Positions 10,178-18,104 of a stretch of 64,000 bases of DNA are shown piece by piece. A model generated the notes under the pieces. It ran no database searches. It was not told the DNA's origin and saw only the letters and a list, made by a program, of their open reading frames with translations. The first letter of the stretch is position 1. The number at the start of each line of letters is the position of its first letter. The DNA lies in contig NZ_CP034245.1 in NCBI RefSeq assembly GCF_003931875.1, positions 1,302,001 to 1,366,000 on the forward strand, given 5' to 3'. The stretch comes from Microbacterium sp. 10M-3C3 (GTDB taxonomy: Bacteria > Actinomycetota > Actinomycetes > Actinomycetales > Microbacteriaceae). Both the position numbers and the translations under genes were made by a program.

Positions 10178-11101
10178 ATGTTCACAGCACGAGCACGCCA
10201 CGGCCTCGTCGCCGCGGCCGGCCTCGCCGCCGCTGCCGTCGCCCTCGCCGGCTGCGCGTCGAGCAACCCGCTCGACGACAACGCCGGCGGCGGCGACGGA
10301 AGCACGCCCGACGCGAAGCAGATCGTCATCGGCTCGCAGGCGTATCCGTCGAACGAGATCATCGCCGAGATCTACGCGCAGGCGCTCGAAGGCGCCGGCA
10401 TGGAGGTCGAGCGCCAGTTCAACATCGGTCAGCGCGACGCCTACATCCCGCTGCTCGAGGACGGATCGGTGACGCTGTTCCCCGAGTACACCGGCAACCT
10501 GCTGCAGTACTTCGAGCCCGACACCGAGGCGCGCACGTCCGACGACGTGTACGCGGCACTGCAGGAGGCGCTCCCGGACGGACTCGAGGTGCTCGACCAG
10601 TCCTCGGCCACCGACCAGGACTCGTACACCGTGACGAAGGCGTTCGCCGACCAGTACGGCCTCACCACGATCGCCGACCTCGCCAAGGTCGACGTGCCGC
10701 TGACCCTCGGCGGCAACGCCGAGCTGGCCGAGCGCCCCTACGGCCCCACCGGCCTGAAGAGCACCTACGGCGTCGACGTGAACTTCTCGGCGACGGGCGA
10801 CACGACGGTCGAAGACCTCGTCGCCGGCACCGTGAACGTCGCGAACGTGTACACGTCCGACCCGCGGATCGAGACCGACGACCTCGTCGTACTGGAAGAC
10901 CCCAAGGGCCTGTTCCTGGCGTCGAACGTCGTGCCGGTCGTCAACGAGGCGATTGCGGCTGATGTCGCCGACATCATCAACTCGGTGAGCGCGAAGCTCA
11001 CGCCGGAGGGCCTCGTGTCCCTCAACGTGCAGAACACGGTCGACCAGAAGTCGGCCGAGGAGATCGCGAAGGCGTGGCTGAAGGAGAACGGCCTGGTCTG
11101 A
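10178..11101 (+). CDS. Osmoprotectant ABC importer, substrate-binding lipoprotein (OpuCC/ProX type)
   Basis: A 307-residue lipoprotein that captures quaternary ammonium osmolytes outside the membrane. The N-terminus is a signal peptide with lipobox LAGC (Cys near residue 26). The mature part begins with IVIGSQAYPSNEIIAEIYAQ, the usual start of the QAT-binding fold, and contains LFPEYTGNLLQYF, a conserved block of the ligand site. AGAAAGAGG provides the ribosome-binding site. It is the last gene of the four-gene importer and is followed by a hairpin. Confidence 0.93.
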   Translation: MFTARARHGLVAAAGLAAAAVALAGCASSNPLDDNAGGGDGSTPDAKQIVIGSQAYPSNEIIAEIYAQALEGAGMEVERQFNIGQRDAYIPLLEDGSVTLFPEYTGNLLQYFEPDTEARTSDDVYAALQEALPDGLEVLDQSSATDQDSYTVTKAFADQYGLTTIADLAKVDVPLTLGGNAELAERPYGPTGLKSTYGVDVNFSATGDTTVEDLVAGTVNVANVYTSDPRIETDDLVVLEDPKGLFLASNVVPVVNEAIAADVADIINSVSAKLTPEGLVSLNVQNTVDQKSAEEIAKAWLKENGLV

Positions 11102-11118
11102 TCCGGCCGCTTCCGGCG

Positions 11119-11152
11119 ACGGGCGGGCTCCGAGCGATCGAGGTCCGCCCGT
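11119..11152 (+). terminator. Hairpin after the osmoprotectant operon
   Basis: ACGGGCGG at 11119 pairs perfectly with CCGCCCGT at 11145, with a further CTC/GAG pairing inside. No U-run follows, so it is a terminator-like or mRNA-stabilising hairpin rather than a proven terminator. Confidence 0.45.
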
Positions 11153-11221
11153 GCCGCATCCGGCGGCTGCCGCCTCGACATGGCCGCGGCGACCGGCCGG
11201 CCTGCCTAGGCTGGAGAGGAC

Positions 11222-13027
11222 ATGGCGCATCTTCTCGGGGCCGAGGCCCTGCATCTGGAATACCCGACCACCGTCGTCTTCGACTCCGTCACGCTCGGCG
11301 TCGACGAGGGCGACCGCATCGGCATCGTCGGCCGCAACGGCGACGGCAAGTCGAGCCTGCTGGCGATGCTGGCGGGGCGCCAGGAGCCGGATTCGGGCCG
11401 CGTGACCGTGCGCGGCGGCGTGACGATCGGCGTGCTCGACCAGGCCGACACGCTCGCCGATGACGAGACCGTCGGCCATGCCGTCGTCGGCGACCGGCCC
11501 GAGCACGAATGGGCGGGCGATGCCCGCGTCCGCGACGTCATCGCGGGGCTCCTCGCCGACCTGCCGTGGGAGGCCGCGCTGGGCACGCTCTCCGGCGGTC
11601 AGCGCCGCCGCGTCGCGCTCGCCCGGCTCCTCACCGGCGACTGGGACGTGCTGTTCCTCGACGAGCCGACCAACCACCTCGACGTCGAGGCGATCACGTG
11701 GCTCGCGGAGCACGTCAAGCGGCGCTGGGCCGCCAACGCCGGAGCGCTCCTGGTCGTCACGCACGACCGATGGTTCCTGGACGAGGTGTGCACCGTCACG
11801 TGGGAGGTGCACGACCGCATCGTGGAGCCGTTCGAGGGCGGCTATGCGGCCTACATCCTGCAGCGCGTCGAGCGCGACCGGCAGGCGGTGGCCGTCGAGG
11901 CGCGGCGCCAGAACCTCGCGCGCAAGGAGCTCGCGTGGCTGCGGCGCGGCGCGCCCGCCCGCACGTCGAAGCCGAAGTTCCGCATCGACGCCGCCAACGC
12001 CCTCATCGCAGACGTGCCCGAGATCCGCGACCGCGTCGCCCTGCAGTCCCTCGCCGTCTCGCGGCTCGGCAAGGACGTCGTCGACCTCCTCGACGTCTCC
12101 GTCGCCTTCGACGAGCGCGTCGTGCTGCAGGACGTGGAGTGGCGGATCGCGCCGGGCGAGCGCACCGGCATCCTCGGGGTGAACGGCGCGGGAAAGTCGA
12201 CGCTCCTCGGTCTCGTCGACGGCTCCGTCGCGCCGACGAGCGGGCGGGTCACGCACGGCAAGACCGTGCGCGTGGCGACCCTCACGCAGCGTCTCGACGA
12301 ACTCGAGGAGCACCTCGACGAGCCGGTCCGTGTCGTGGTGTCCCGTCTGCGCACGAGCTACACGTTCGGCGCCGGCTCGAAGACGCAGGAGCTGACACCC
12401 GGGCAGCTGCTCGAGCGCCTCGGGTTCGCCAGCGCGCAGCTGTCGACTCCGGTCAAGGACCTGTCCGGCGGCCAGAAGCGGCGCCTGCAGCTCCTGCTGA
12501 TCCTCCTCGACCAGCCGAACGTCCTCATCCTCGACGAGCCGACGAACGACCTCGACACCGACATGCTCGCCGCGATGGAGGATCTGCTCGATTCGTGGCC
12601 GGGCACCCTCCTGGTCGTCAGTCACGACCGGTACTTCCTCGAGCGCGTCACCGACCAGCAGTTCGCGATCCTCGACCGGCGGCTGCGCCACCTCCCCGGC
12701 GGCGTCGACGAGTACGTGCGGCTCCGCCGGCTGCAGGAGGATGCGGCGCCGACCGCGCGCACGACCGCTGCTGCCGCATCCGCCCCGGCCCCCGAAGCGG
12801 GCCTCAGCGGCGCGGAGCTGCGGGCCGCGCAGAAGGAGGTGGGCGCCCTCGAGCGCCGGATCCAGCGCCTGGAGGCCGACATCGCCGCCGCGCGCACGGC
12901 GCTGGCCGACCACGACCAGTCCGACTACGTCGGGCTCGGCGAGGAGATGCGGCGGATCGGCGAGCTCGAGGCCGAGCGCGACGAGCTCGAGCTGCGCTGG
13001 TACGAGCTGGGCGAGCTCATCGGCTGA
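11222..13027 (+). CDS. ABC-F family ATPase (Uup/EttA-like)
   Basis: A 601-residue soluble protein with two ABC ATPase domains and no membrane segment. ABC-F proteins act on the ribosome to relieve stalled or aberrant translation. Domain 1 has Walker A GRNGDGKSSLL (residues 39-49), signature TLSGGQRRRVALARLL and Walker B LFLDEPTNHLD. Domain 2 has GVNGAGKSTLL, DLSGGQKRRLQLL and LILDEPTNDLD. The C-terminus (about 535-600) is a Glu/Arg-rich coiled coil as in Uup. A TAGGCT hexamer ends nine bases before the ATG, with GGAGAGGA in between. This gene commonly follows ispE; here the importer operon intervenes. Confidence 0.94.
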   Translation: MAHLLGAEALHLEYPTTVVFDSVTLGVDEGDRIGIVGRNGDGKSSLLAMLAGRQEPDSGRVTVRGGVTIGVLDQADTLADDETVGHAVVGDRPEHEWAGDARVRDVIAGLLADLPWEAALGTLSGGQRRRVALARLLTGDWDVLFLDEPTNHLDVEAITWLAEHVKRRWAANAGALLVVTHDRWFLDEVCTVTWEVHDRIVEPFEGGYAAYILQRVERDRQAVAVEARRQNLARKELAWLRRGAPARTSKPKFRIDAANALIADVPEIRDRVALQSLAVSRLGKDVVDLLDVSVAFDERVVLQDVEWRIAPGERTGILGVNGAGKSTLLGLVDGSVAPTSGRVTHGKTVRVATLTQRLDELEEHLDEPVRVVVSRLRTSYTFGAGSKTQELTPGQLLERLGFASAQLSTPVKDLSGGQKRRLQLLLILLDQPNVLILDEPTNDLDTDMLAAMEDLLDSWPGTLLVVSHDRYFLERVTDQQFAILDRRLRHLPGGVDEYVRLRRLQEDAAPTARTTAAAASAPAPEAGLSGAELRAAQKEVGALERRIQRLEADIAAARTALADHDQSDYVGLGEEMRRIGELEAERDELELRWYELGELIG

Positions 13028-13033
13028 CCCGCT

Positions 13034-13552
13034 TCAGTGGATGGCGTACTCCAGCATGATGATGAGGACACCGAGCGCGGCGGTTCCCGCCGAGCCGAGG
13101 AGCCGCACGAGCACGTGGGCGCCGCGCCGCCAGTAGGCGACGTAGCCGAGCACCGCGAGCACCGCGACGGTCACCCACATCGCCGCGCCGTAGGCGTCGT
13201 CGACCGACCACTCCTGCAGCGCTGCGAGGACGAGCACGACGGATGCGGGCAGGGCCGCGTACAGCATGCCCGCCGCGTGCTGCACGGCGTCTCCGGTCGC
13301 GCGCGCGAGACCCCGCTCGCCGTGGTCGGTGAGGGTATGGGCGAACACGTGCGCGAGGAAGAAGATGAGCAGCGACAGCAGCGCGGTGCGCAGCAGCTCC
13401 CACACGTCGTGCGCGTCGTCGCTGTCGACGCTCAGGAACGCCGCGAAGACGATGAGGCCGTAGATCGCGGCCGGGCTGCGAAACCGCGTGTCGAGCCAGC
13501 GCGTGACGCCGCGCAGGCGCGGCGCGGCGGCGGGGTCGCGGCGGTCGCTCAT
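13034..13552 (-). CDS. Membrane protein of unknown function, in operon with MarR regulator
   Basis: A 172-residue protein with four likely membrane helices: around 31-45 (IYGLIVFAAFLSV), 55-70 (ALLSLLIFFLAHVFAH), 95-110 and 120-165. I recognise no named family. HVFAHTLTDHGERG in a loop has several His residues that could bind a ligand. The start overlaps the stop of the marR-like gene in ATGA, so it is probably translated with it and may be its regulated target. Its 3' end is six bases from the convergent ABC-F gene. Confidence 0.8.
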   Translation of the reverse strand: MSDRRDPAAAPRLRGVTRWLDTRFRSPAAIYGLIVFAAFLSVDSDDAHDVWELLRTALLSLLIFFLAHVFAHTLTDHGERGLARATGDAVQHAAGMLYAALPASVVLVLAALQEWSVDDAYGAAMWVTVAVLAVLGYVAYWRRGAHVLVRLLGSAGTAALGVLIIMLEYAIH

Positions 13553-14046
13553 CGGTCGAATCCGATGCTGAGCTTGCGTAGGAGCCCGGCCAGCCGGTCG
13601 CGATCGCCGCGCGAGAGGGTGTCGAGGAGGATCGCCTCGGCGTCGACGAGTCGCGTGATCGCGGCGTCCACTCGCGTGCGGCCGTCGGCCGTGAGGGTCA
13701 CCAGGACGCTGCGGCCGTCGCCGGGGTCGGCCTCGCGGCGCACGAGCCGGCGCCCCACGAGACGGTCGATGCGGTTGGTCATGGTGCCGCTGGAGACGAG
13801 CGTCTGCTGCAGCAGCTGCTTGGGGCTCAGCTGGAAGGGCTCGCCGGCGCGGCGCAGCGCCGAGAGGACGTCCCACTCCCACGGCTCCAGCTCGCTGCGG
13901 CGGAACGCCTCCTTGCGCGCGCGGTCGAGGTGGCGCGAGAGCCGGTCCACGCGCGAGAGCACTTCCAGCGGCGAGAAGTCGAGGTCGGGACGCTGCCGCG
14001 TCCAGGCGTCGACGATCCGGTCCACCTCGTCGCTGGCCGCAGTCAC
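13549..14046 (-). CDS. MarR family transcriptional regulator
   Basis: A 165-residue winged-helix repressor. The helix-turn-helix and wing region reads WDVLSALRRAGEPFQLSPKQ, then LVSSGTMTNRIDRLVGRRLV and the wing VRREADPGDGRSVLVTLT, a canonical MarR signature. The flanking helices form the dimer interface. It starts at GTG 14046, six bases after a GATAAT hexamer, so the message is probably leaderless. It probably controls itself and the downstream membrane protein; the ligand is unknown. Confidence 0.93.
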   Translation of the reverse strand: MTAASDEVDRIVDAWTRQRPDLDFSPLEVLSRVDRLSRHLDRARKEAFRRSELEPWEWDVLSALRRAGEPFQLSPKQLLQQTLVSSGTMTNRIDRLVGRRLVRREADPGDGRSVLVTLTADGRTRVDAAITRLVDAEAILLDTLSRGDRDRLAGLLRKLSIGFDR

Positions 14047-14052
14047 GCGTCC

Positions 14053-14058
14053 ATTATC
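14053..14058 (-). promoter_or_regulatory. -10 hexamer of the MarR operon (leaderless)
   Basis: Read on the minus strand, GATAAT is followed by six bases and the GTG start at 14046. Confidence 0.5.
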
Positions 14059-14113
14059 CCGACCGGCCGGCCCGGTGCGTGTCTGGCAGACTGAAGCGGC
14101 GCCTCGGGCGCGG

Positions 14114-14185
14114 TCCGCCGTGGTGTAACGGCAGCACGACAGCCTTTGGAGCTGTGAGGTTCAGGTTCGAATCCTGGCGGCGGAG
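14114..14185 (+). tRNA. tRNA-Gln (TTG anticodon)
   Basis: A 72-nt cloverleaf with acceptor stem TCCGCCG / CGGCGGA, anticodon stem ACAGC / GCTGT, loop CTTTGGA giving anticodon TTG, a GGTTCGAATCC T-arm, and discriminator G. CCA is not encoded. The last base is only one base from the ATG of glmU, and the 3' acceptor strand supplies the only Shine-Dalgarno-like sequence for that gene. Confidence 0.95.
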
Positions 14186-14186
14186 C

Positions 14187-15647
14187 ATGAGCACTGCTGA
14201 ACTCGCCGTCATCGTCCTCGCCGCCGGTCAGGGCACGCGGATGCGCTCGCGCCTGCCCAAGGTGCTGCATCCGCTCGGGGGACGCCCGCTCGTCGGCCAC
14301 GTCCTCGACACCGCCGCCGCGCTCTCGCCCGCGCGCATCGCGGTGGTCGTGCGGCACGAGCGCGATCTCGTCGTGCAGACCGTGCAGGACCTCGCACCCG
14401 ACGTCCGCGTCGTCGACCAGGACGACGTGCCCGGCACCGGCCGCGCGGTGCAGGTCGCGCTCGAGGACCTCGGCGACTTCGACGGCGACGTGCTCGTGCT
14501 CAGCGGCGACGTGCCGCTCCTGGAGGCCGAGACCCTGCGTGCGCTCCTGGACGCCCACCGCGCCGCGGGTGCGGCGGCGACCCTCCTCAGCGCCGAGGTC
14601 GACGACCCCACCGGGTACGGACGCATCCTGCGCGACGCGGACGGCGGCGTGCGCCGCATCGTCGAGCAGAAGGATGCGGCGCCCGAGGAGGCGGCGGTGC
14701 GCGAGATCAACGTCGGCGTGTACGTCTTCCAGGCGGCGCCGCTGCGCGAGCACCTCGCGCTCGTCGGCACCGCGAACGCGCAGGGCGAGCTGTACCTCAC
14801 CGACGTCGTGGCACTGCTGCGCGACGCCCGGCACACGGTCGCGGTCTCGACCGCCCCGGATGCGACCGCGGCGCTCGGGGTGAACGACCGCGTGCAGCTC
14901 TCGGAGGCCGCGCGCACGCTCAACGCCCGCACCGTCCGCCGCTGGCAGCTCGAGGGCGCGACGATCCTCGATCCCGCCACGACGTGGATCGACGTCGACG
15001 CGACCCTCGCACCCGACGTCACGGTGCTCCCCAACACGCACATCCTGCGCGCCACGACCATCGCGTCGGGCGCGACCGTCGGGCCCGATACGAGCCTCGT
15101 CGGCTGCGAGGTGGGGGAGGACGCGACCGTCACCCGCGCCGACGCGACGTTCGCCGTCATTGGCGCCGGGGCGACGGTCGGCCCATTCGCCTACCTCCGC
15201 GCGGGCGCGCAGCTGGGGGCGCGCGGCAAGGTCGGCACCTTCGTCGAGATCAAGAACTCCCGAATCGGCGAGGGCAGCAAGGTGCCGCACCTCTCCTACA
15301 TCGGCGACACCACGATCGGACGCGGCGTGAACCTCGGCGCGGGCGCCATCACCGCCAACTACGACGACATCACCAAGCACCGCACCGAGATCGGCGACGA
15401 GGTGCACTCCGGCTCGCACAACGTGTTCGTCGCGCCGGTTAGGATCGGAGACGGCGCGAAGACCGGCGCCGGTGCGGTCATCCGCAAGGATGTGCCCGCC
15501 GGAGCCCTCGCGCTGAGCGTCGCCCCCCAGCGCAACGTCGAGGGGTGGGTGGAGAAGAACCGACCGGGCACTTCCGCGGCCGCCGCCGCCGCACGCGCCC
15601 GGTCCGCACAGGAAGCGGGCGATGGGCTCGAAGAAGAAGACGGTTGA
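14187..15647 (+). CDS. glmU: Bifunctional UDP-GlcNAc pyrophosphorylase / GlcN-1-P acetyltransferase GlmU
   Basis: This 486-residue cytoplasmic enzyme makes UDP-GlcNAc for peptidoglycan by acetylating GlcN-1-P and then uridylylating it. The N-terminal pyrophosphorylase shows LAAGQGTRMRSRLPKVLHPL (residues 11-30) and GDVPLL. The C-terminal half is a left-handed beta-helix of hexapeptide repeats with the acetyltransferase segment YIGDTTIGRGVNLGAGAITA. The ATG next to the tRNA is needed to give the correct N-terminus. The tail after residue 450 is Ala/Glu-rich. The 3' end overlaps prs by 26 bp. Confidence 0.97.
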   Translation: MSTAELAVIVLAAGQGTRMRSRLPKVLHPLGGRPLVGHVLDTAAALSPARIAVVVRHERDLVVQTVQDLAPDVRVVDQDDVPGTGRAVQVALEDLGDFDGDVLVLSGDVPLLEAETLRALLDAHRAAGAAATLLSAEVDDPTGYGRILRDADGGVRRIVEQKDAAPEEAAVREINVGVYVFQAAPLREHLALVGTANAQGELYLTDVVALLRDARHTVAVSTAPDATAALGVNDRVQLSEAARTLNARTVRRWQLEGATILDPATTWIDVDATLAPDVTVLPNTHILRATTIASGATVGPDTSLVGCEVGEDATVTRADATFAVIGAGATVGPFAYLRAGAQLGARGKVGTFVEIKNSRIGEGSKVPHLSYIGDTTIGRGVNLGAGAITANYDDITKHRTEIGDEVHSGSHNVFVAPVRIGDGAKTGAGAVIRKDVPAGALALSVAPQRNVEGWVEKNRPGTSAAAAAARARSAQEAGDGLEEEDG

Positions 15648-16656
15648 CCTCGACCGCGACAACGACATCGCCCCGGGCCTGGTCGCCAAGACCAAGAAGC
15701 GGCTCGTCGTCGCGGCCGGCCGCTCCCACCCCGAGCTCGCGCAGCAGGTCGCCGCACAGCTCGGCATCGAGCTGGCGCCCACCGAGCACCGCACCTTCGC
15801 ATCCGGCGAGATCTACACGCGCTTCGAGGTGTCGATCCGCGGCTGCGACGTATTCGTCGTGCAATCGTTCGGCCCGCCCGTCAACGAGTGGCTCATGGAG
15901 CTGCTCATCATGCTCGACGCGCTCAAGCGCGCGTCCGCCAAGCGCATCACGGTCGTCGCGCCGTACTTCCCCTACTCCCGGCAGGACAAGAAGGGACGCG
16001 GTCGCGAGCCGATCAGCGCGCGCCTGGTCACCGACCTGCTCATGACCGCGGGCGCCGACCGGGTCATGAGCGTCGACCTCCACGCGGCGCAGATCCAGGG
16101 CTTCTTCGACGGTCCGGTCGACCACCTGTTCGCCAAGCCGGTGCTCCTGGAGTACTTCCGCGCCCATCTGAGCCAGGAGGATCGCGACACCCTCACCGTG
16201 GTCTCGCCCGACATGGGGCGCGTGCGCGTCGCCGACACGTGGTCCGACAGCCTCGACGCGCCGCTCGCGATCATCCACAAGCGTCGCGATCCGAAGGTCG
16301 CCAACCAGGTCACCGTGCACGAGATCGTCGGCGAGGTCGCCGGGCGCACGTGCCTGCTGGTCGACGACATGATCGACACCGGCGGCACGATCCAGAAGGC
16401 GGCGCAGGCGCTCAAGGCCAACGGCGCGCGCAAGGTCATCGTCGCCGCCACCCACGCGATCTTCAGCGACCCGGCCACCCAGCGTCTCCAGGACGCCGCG
16501 ATCGACCAGGTCGTCGTCACCGACACCGTCCCGATCCCGGCGGAGCGGCGCTTCGCGGGTCTCACGGTCCTGCCGATCGCGCCGCTGCTGGCCCGCGCCA
16601 TCCGCGAGGTCTTCGAGGACGGCTCGGTCACGAGCATGTTCGGCGGCGAGGCCTGA
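15622..16656 (+). CDS. prs: Ribose-phosphate pyrophosphokinase
   Basis: This 344-residue enzyme forms PRPP from ribose 5-phosphate and ATP for nucleotide, His and Trp synthesis. Seen are the ATP loop region FASGEIYTRFEVSIRGCDV, the flexible catalytic region PYFPYSRQDKKGRGREPIS, VDLHAAQIQGFFDGPVDHL and the PRPP-binding loop LLVDDMIDTGGTI. It has about 20 extra N-terminal residues (MGSKKKTVDL...), a form common in actinobacteria. The start lies inside glmU, so the two are probably translationally linked. Confidence 0.97.
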   Translation: MGSKKKTVDLDRDNDIAPGLVAKTKKRLVVAAGRSHPELAQQVAAQLGIELAPTEHRTFASGEIYTRFEVSIRGCDVFVVQSFGPPVNEWLMELLIMLDALKRASAKRITVVAPYFPYSRQDKKGRGREPISARLVTDLLMTAGADRVMSVDLHAAQIQGFFDGPVDHLFAKPVLLEYFRAHLSQEDRDTLTVVSPDMGRVRVADTWSDSLDAPLAIIHKRRDPKVANQVTVHEIVGEVAGRTCLLVDDMIDTGGTIQKAAQALKANGARKVIVAATHAIFSDPATQRLQDAAIDQVVVTDTVPIPAERRFAGLTVLPIAPLLARAIREVFEDGSVTSMFGGEA

Positions 16657-16768
16657 TCCGTCTCACAGGCGACGCACAGGCTTCCGAGAATCTGAACCGG
16701 CACGCTGGCCTTCTCGTGTCACTCGTGTGACGAGCCCGAGGCCGGGCGCTGCAGAAGGAGGACCCCCC

Positions 16769-17233
16769 ATGATCCGCACCACCGCCGTACCTCGTCCCGT
16801 CCGCGTCGGAGCAGCCCTCGTGGGCGTCGCCGGCATGATGGCCCTCGCCGGATGCGCCGGCACGACCGACGCGCAGGCCGAGCCCGCGGCGACCACCGGC
16901 TCCGGCTCGTCGGACTCCGGCTCGTCCACGGCGGCGGCCTACAAGGACGGCACCTACACCGCCGACGGCACCTATCGCACGCCCGAGACCACCGAGCAGA
17001 TCGAGGTCACGATCACGCTCGCCGACGACAAGATCACCGCCGTCGAGGTGACCGGCGACCCGCAGGCGCCGCAGTCCGAGCAGTACCAGGGCCGCTTCAT
17101 CGGCGGCATCAGCGACGAGGTCGTCGGCAAGGACATCGACGAGATCGACGTCAGCCGCGTCGCCGGCAGCTCGCTCACGAGCGGTGGGTTCAACGACGCG
17201 GTCGAGAAGATCAAGTCCGAGGCGAAGGCCTGA
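16769..17233 (+). CDS. FMN-binding domain lipoprotein
   Basis: A 154-residue exported lipoprotein with an FMN-binding domain, expected to carry covalently attached FMN on the outer face of the membrane. Signal peptide 1-28 ends in the lipobox LAGC (Cys29), then comes a Gly/Ser linker (41-56) and the domain from YKDGTYTADG (58-67). The flavinylation site is AGSSLTSGGF (132-141), which aligns with the SGATLTS motif; Ser135 falls on the residue that receives FMN, so the motif is a variant. AAGGAGG precedes the ATG. It leads an operon with the flavinyltransferase and a membrane reductase. Confidence 0.88.
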   Translation: MIRTTAVPRPVRVGAALVGVAGMMALAGCAGTTDAQAEPAATTGSGSSDSGSSTAAAYKDGTYTADGTYRTPETTEQIEVTITLADDKITAVEVTGDPQAPQSEQYQGRFIGGISDEVVGKDIDEIDVSRVAGSSLTSGGFNDAVEKIKSEAKA

Positions 17234-17237
17234 CCGG

Positions 17238-18104
17238 ATGCCGGCGCTCGCGCGGGAGGCGTGGACCTTCGACGCGATCGGCACGACGTGGAGCGTCGAA
17301 GCGCGCGACGGGTTCACCGAGGCCGCTCGCGCCGACGTCGCGGCCGCGATCGACGGCTTCGACCGCGCGTGGTCGCGCTTCCGCGGGGACTCGACGGTCG
17401 CCGCGCTGGCGTCGGGCGGCGACGCCCCCGCGCCGCCCGACGCCGAGGCGATGCTGTCGCTGTACGCGCGCCTGGACGACGCCACCGACGGCGCCGTGAA
17501 CCCGCTCGTGGGCGAGGCGCTCGCGCGACTCGGCTACGACGCCGCGTACACGCTCGCGCCGAGCTCGCCCCGGTCCGCGCCGCGGCGCTGGCGCGAACTT
17601 CTGACGTGGCACGCGGGCCGGCTCCGGCTGCACGAACCCGCGACGATCGACGTCGGCGCGCTCGGCAAGGGTCGCCTCGTCGACCGCGTGCTGGAGGTGC
17701 TGGCGCGCCACGGCGTGACCGACGTCGTCGTCGACGCGAGCGGCGACATGGCGGTGCGGGGGCGCACCGAGCGCGTCGGTCTGGAGCATCCGTACCGTCC
17801 TGGGGCGGCGATCGGGATCGTCGAGGTGACGGATGCGGCGCTGTGCGCGTCGGCGGTCACGCGCCGCGCGTGGGGCGACGGCCTGCACCACGTGCTGGAT
17901 GCGCGCAGCGGCACGCCCGTGCGCGCGTATGCGGCGACGTGGGCGATCGCGCCCACCGCGATGGTCGCCGACGCGCTCGCGACGGCGCTGTTCTTCGACG
18001 GCGGCCCGGCCCTGGCCGCCGATGTCGGTGTCGAGTGGGTGCGCATGCGCACCGACGGCGCCGTCGAGTGGTCTCCGGGCAGTAAGGCGGAACTCTTCAC
18101 GTGA
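17238..18104 (+). CDS. apbE: FAD:protein FMN transferase ApbE
   Basis: A 288-residue flavinyltransferase that moves FMN from FAD to Ser/Thr of FMN-binding domains with Mg2+. The family blocks are present: FDAIGTTWSVEA at the start, IDGFDRAWSRFRGDS, TIDVGALGKGRLVDRVLE (about 138-155) with VDASGDMAVRG after it, and WAIAPTAMVADALATALFF with the metal-binding residues near the C-terminus. No signal peptide is visible, although many ApbE proteins are exported. It lies 4 bp after the lipoprotein gene and overlaps the next gene in GTGA. Its likely substrate is the lipoprotein just upstream. Confidence 0.93.
   Translation: MPALAREAWTFDAIGTTWSVEARDGFTEAARADVAAAIDGFDRAWSRFRGDSTVAALASGGDAPAPPDAEAMLSLYARLDDATDGAVNPLVGEALARLGYDAAYTLAPSSPRSAPRRWRELLTWHAGRLRLHEPATIDVGALGKGRLVDRVLEVLARHGVTDVVVDASGDMAVRGRTERVGLEHPYRPGAAIGIVEVTDAALCASAVTRRAWGDGLHHVLDARSGTPVRAYAATWAIAPTAMVADALATALFFDGGPALAADVGVEWVRMRTDGAVEWSPGSKAELFT

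Noticed and set aside
10052-12913. A 953-codon minus-strand frame across the importer and ABC-F genes
   Set aside because: It covers well-identified genes on the other strand, has no family motifs and no ribosome-binding site.
16657-16768. GTCACtcgtGTGAC palindrome (16718-16731) as an operator of the flavin cassette
   Set aside because: The stem is only five bases per arm with imperfect flanks; it may equally be part of the prs 3' end. Not strong enough to list.
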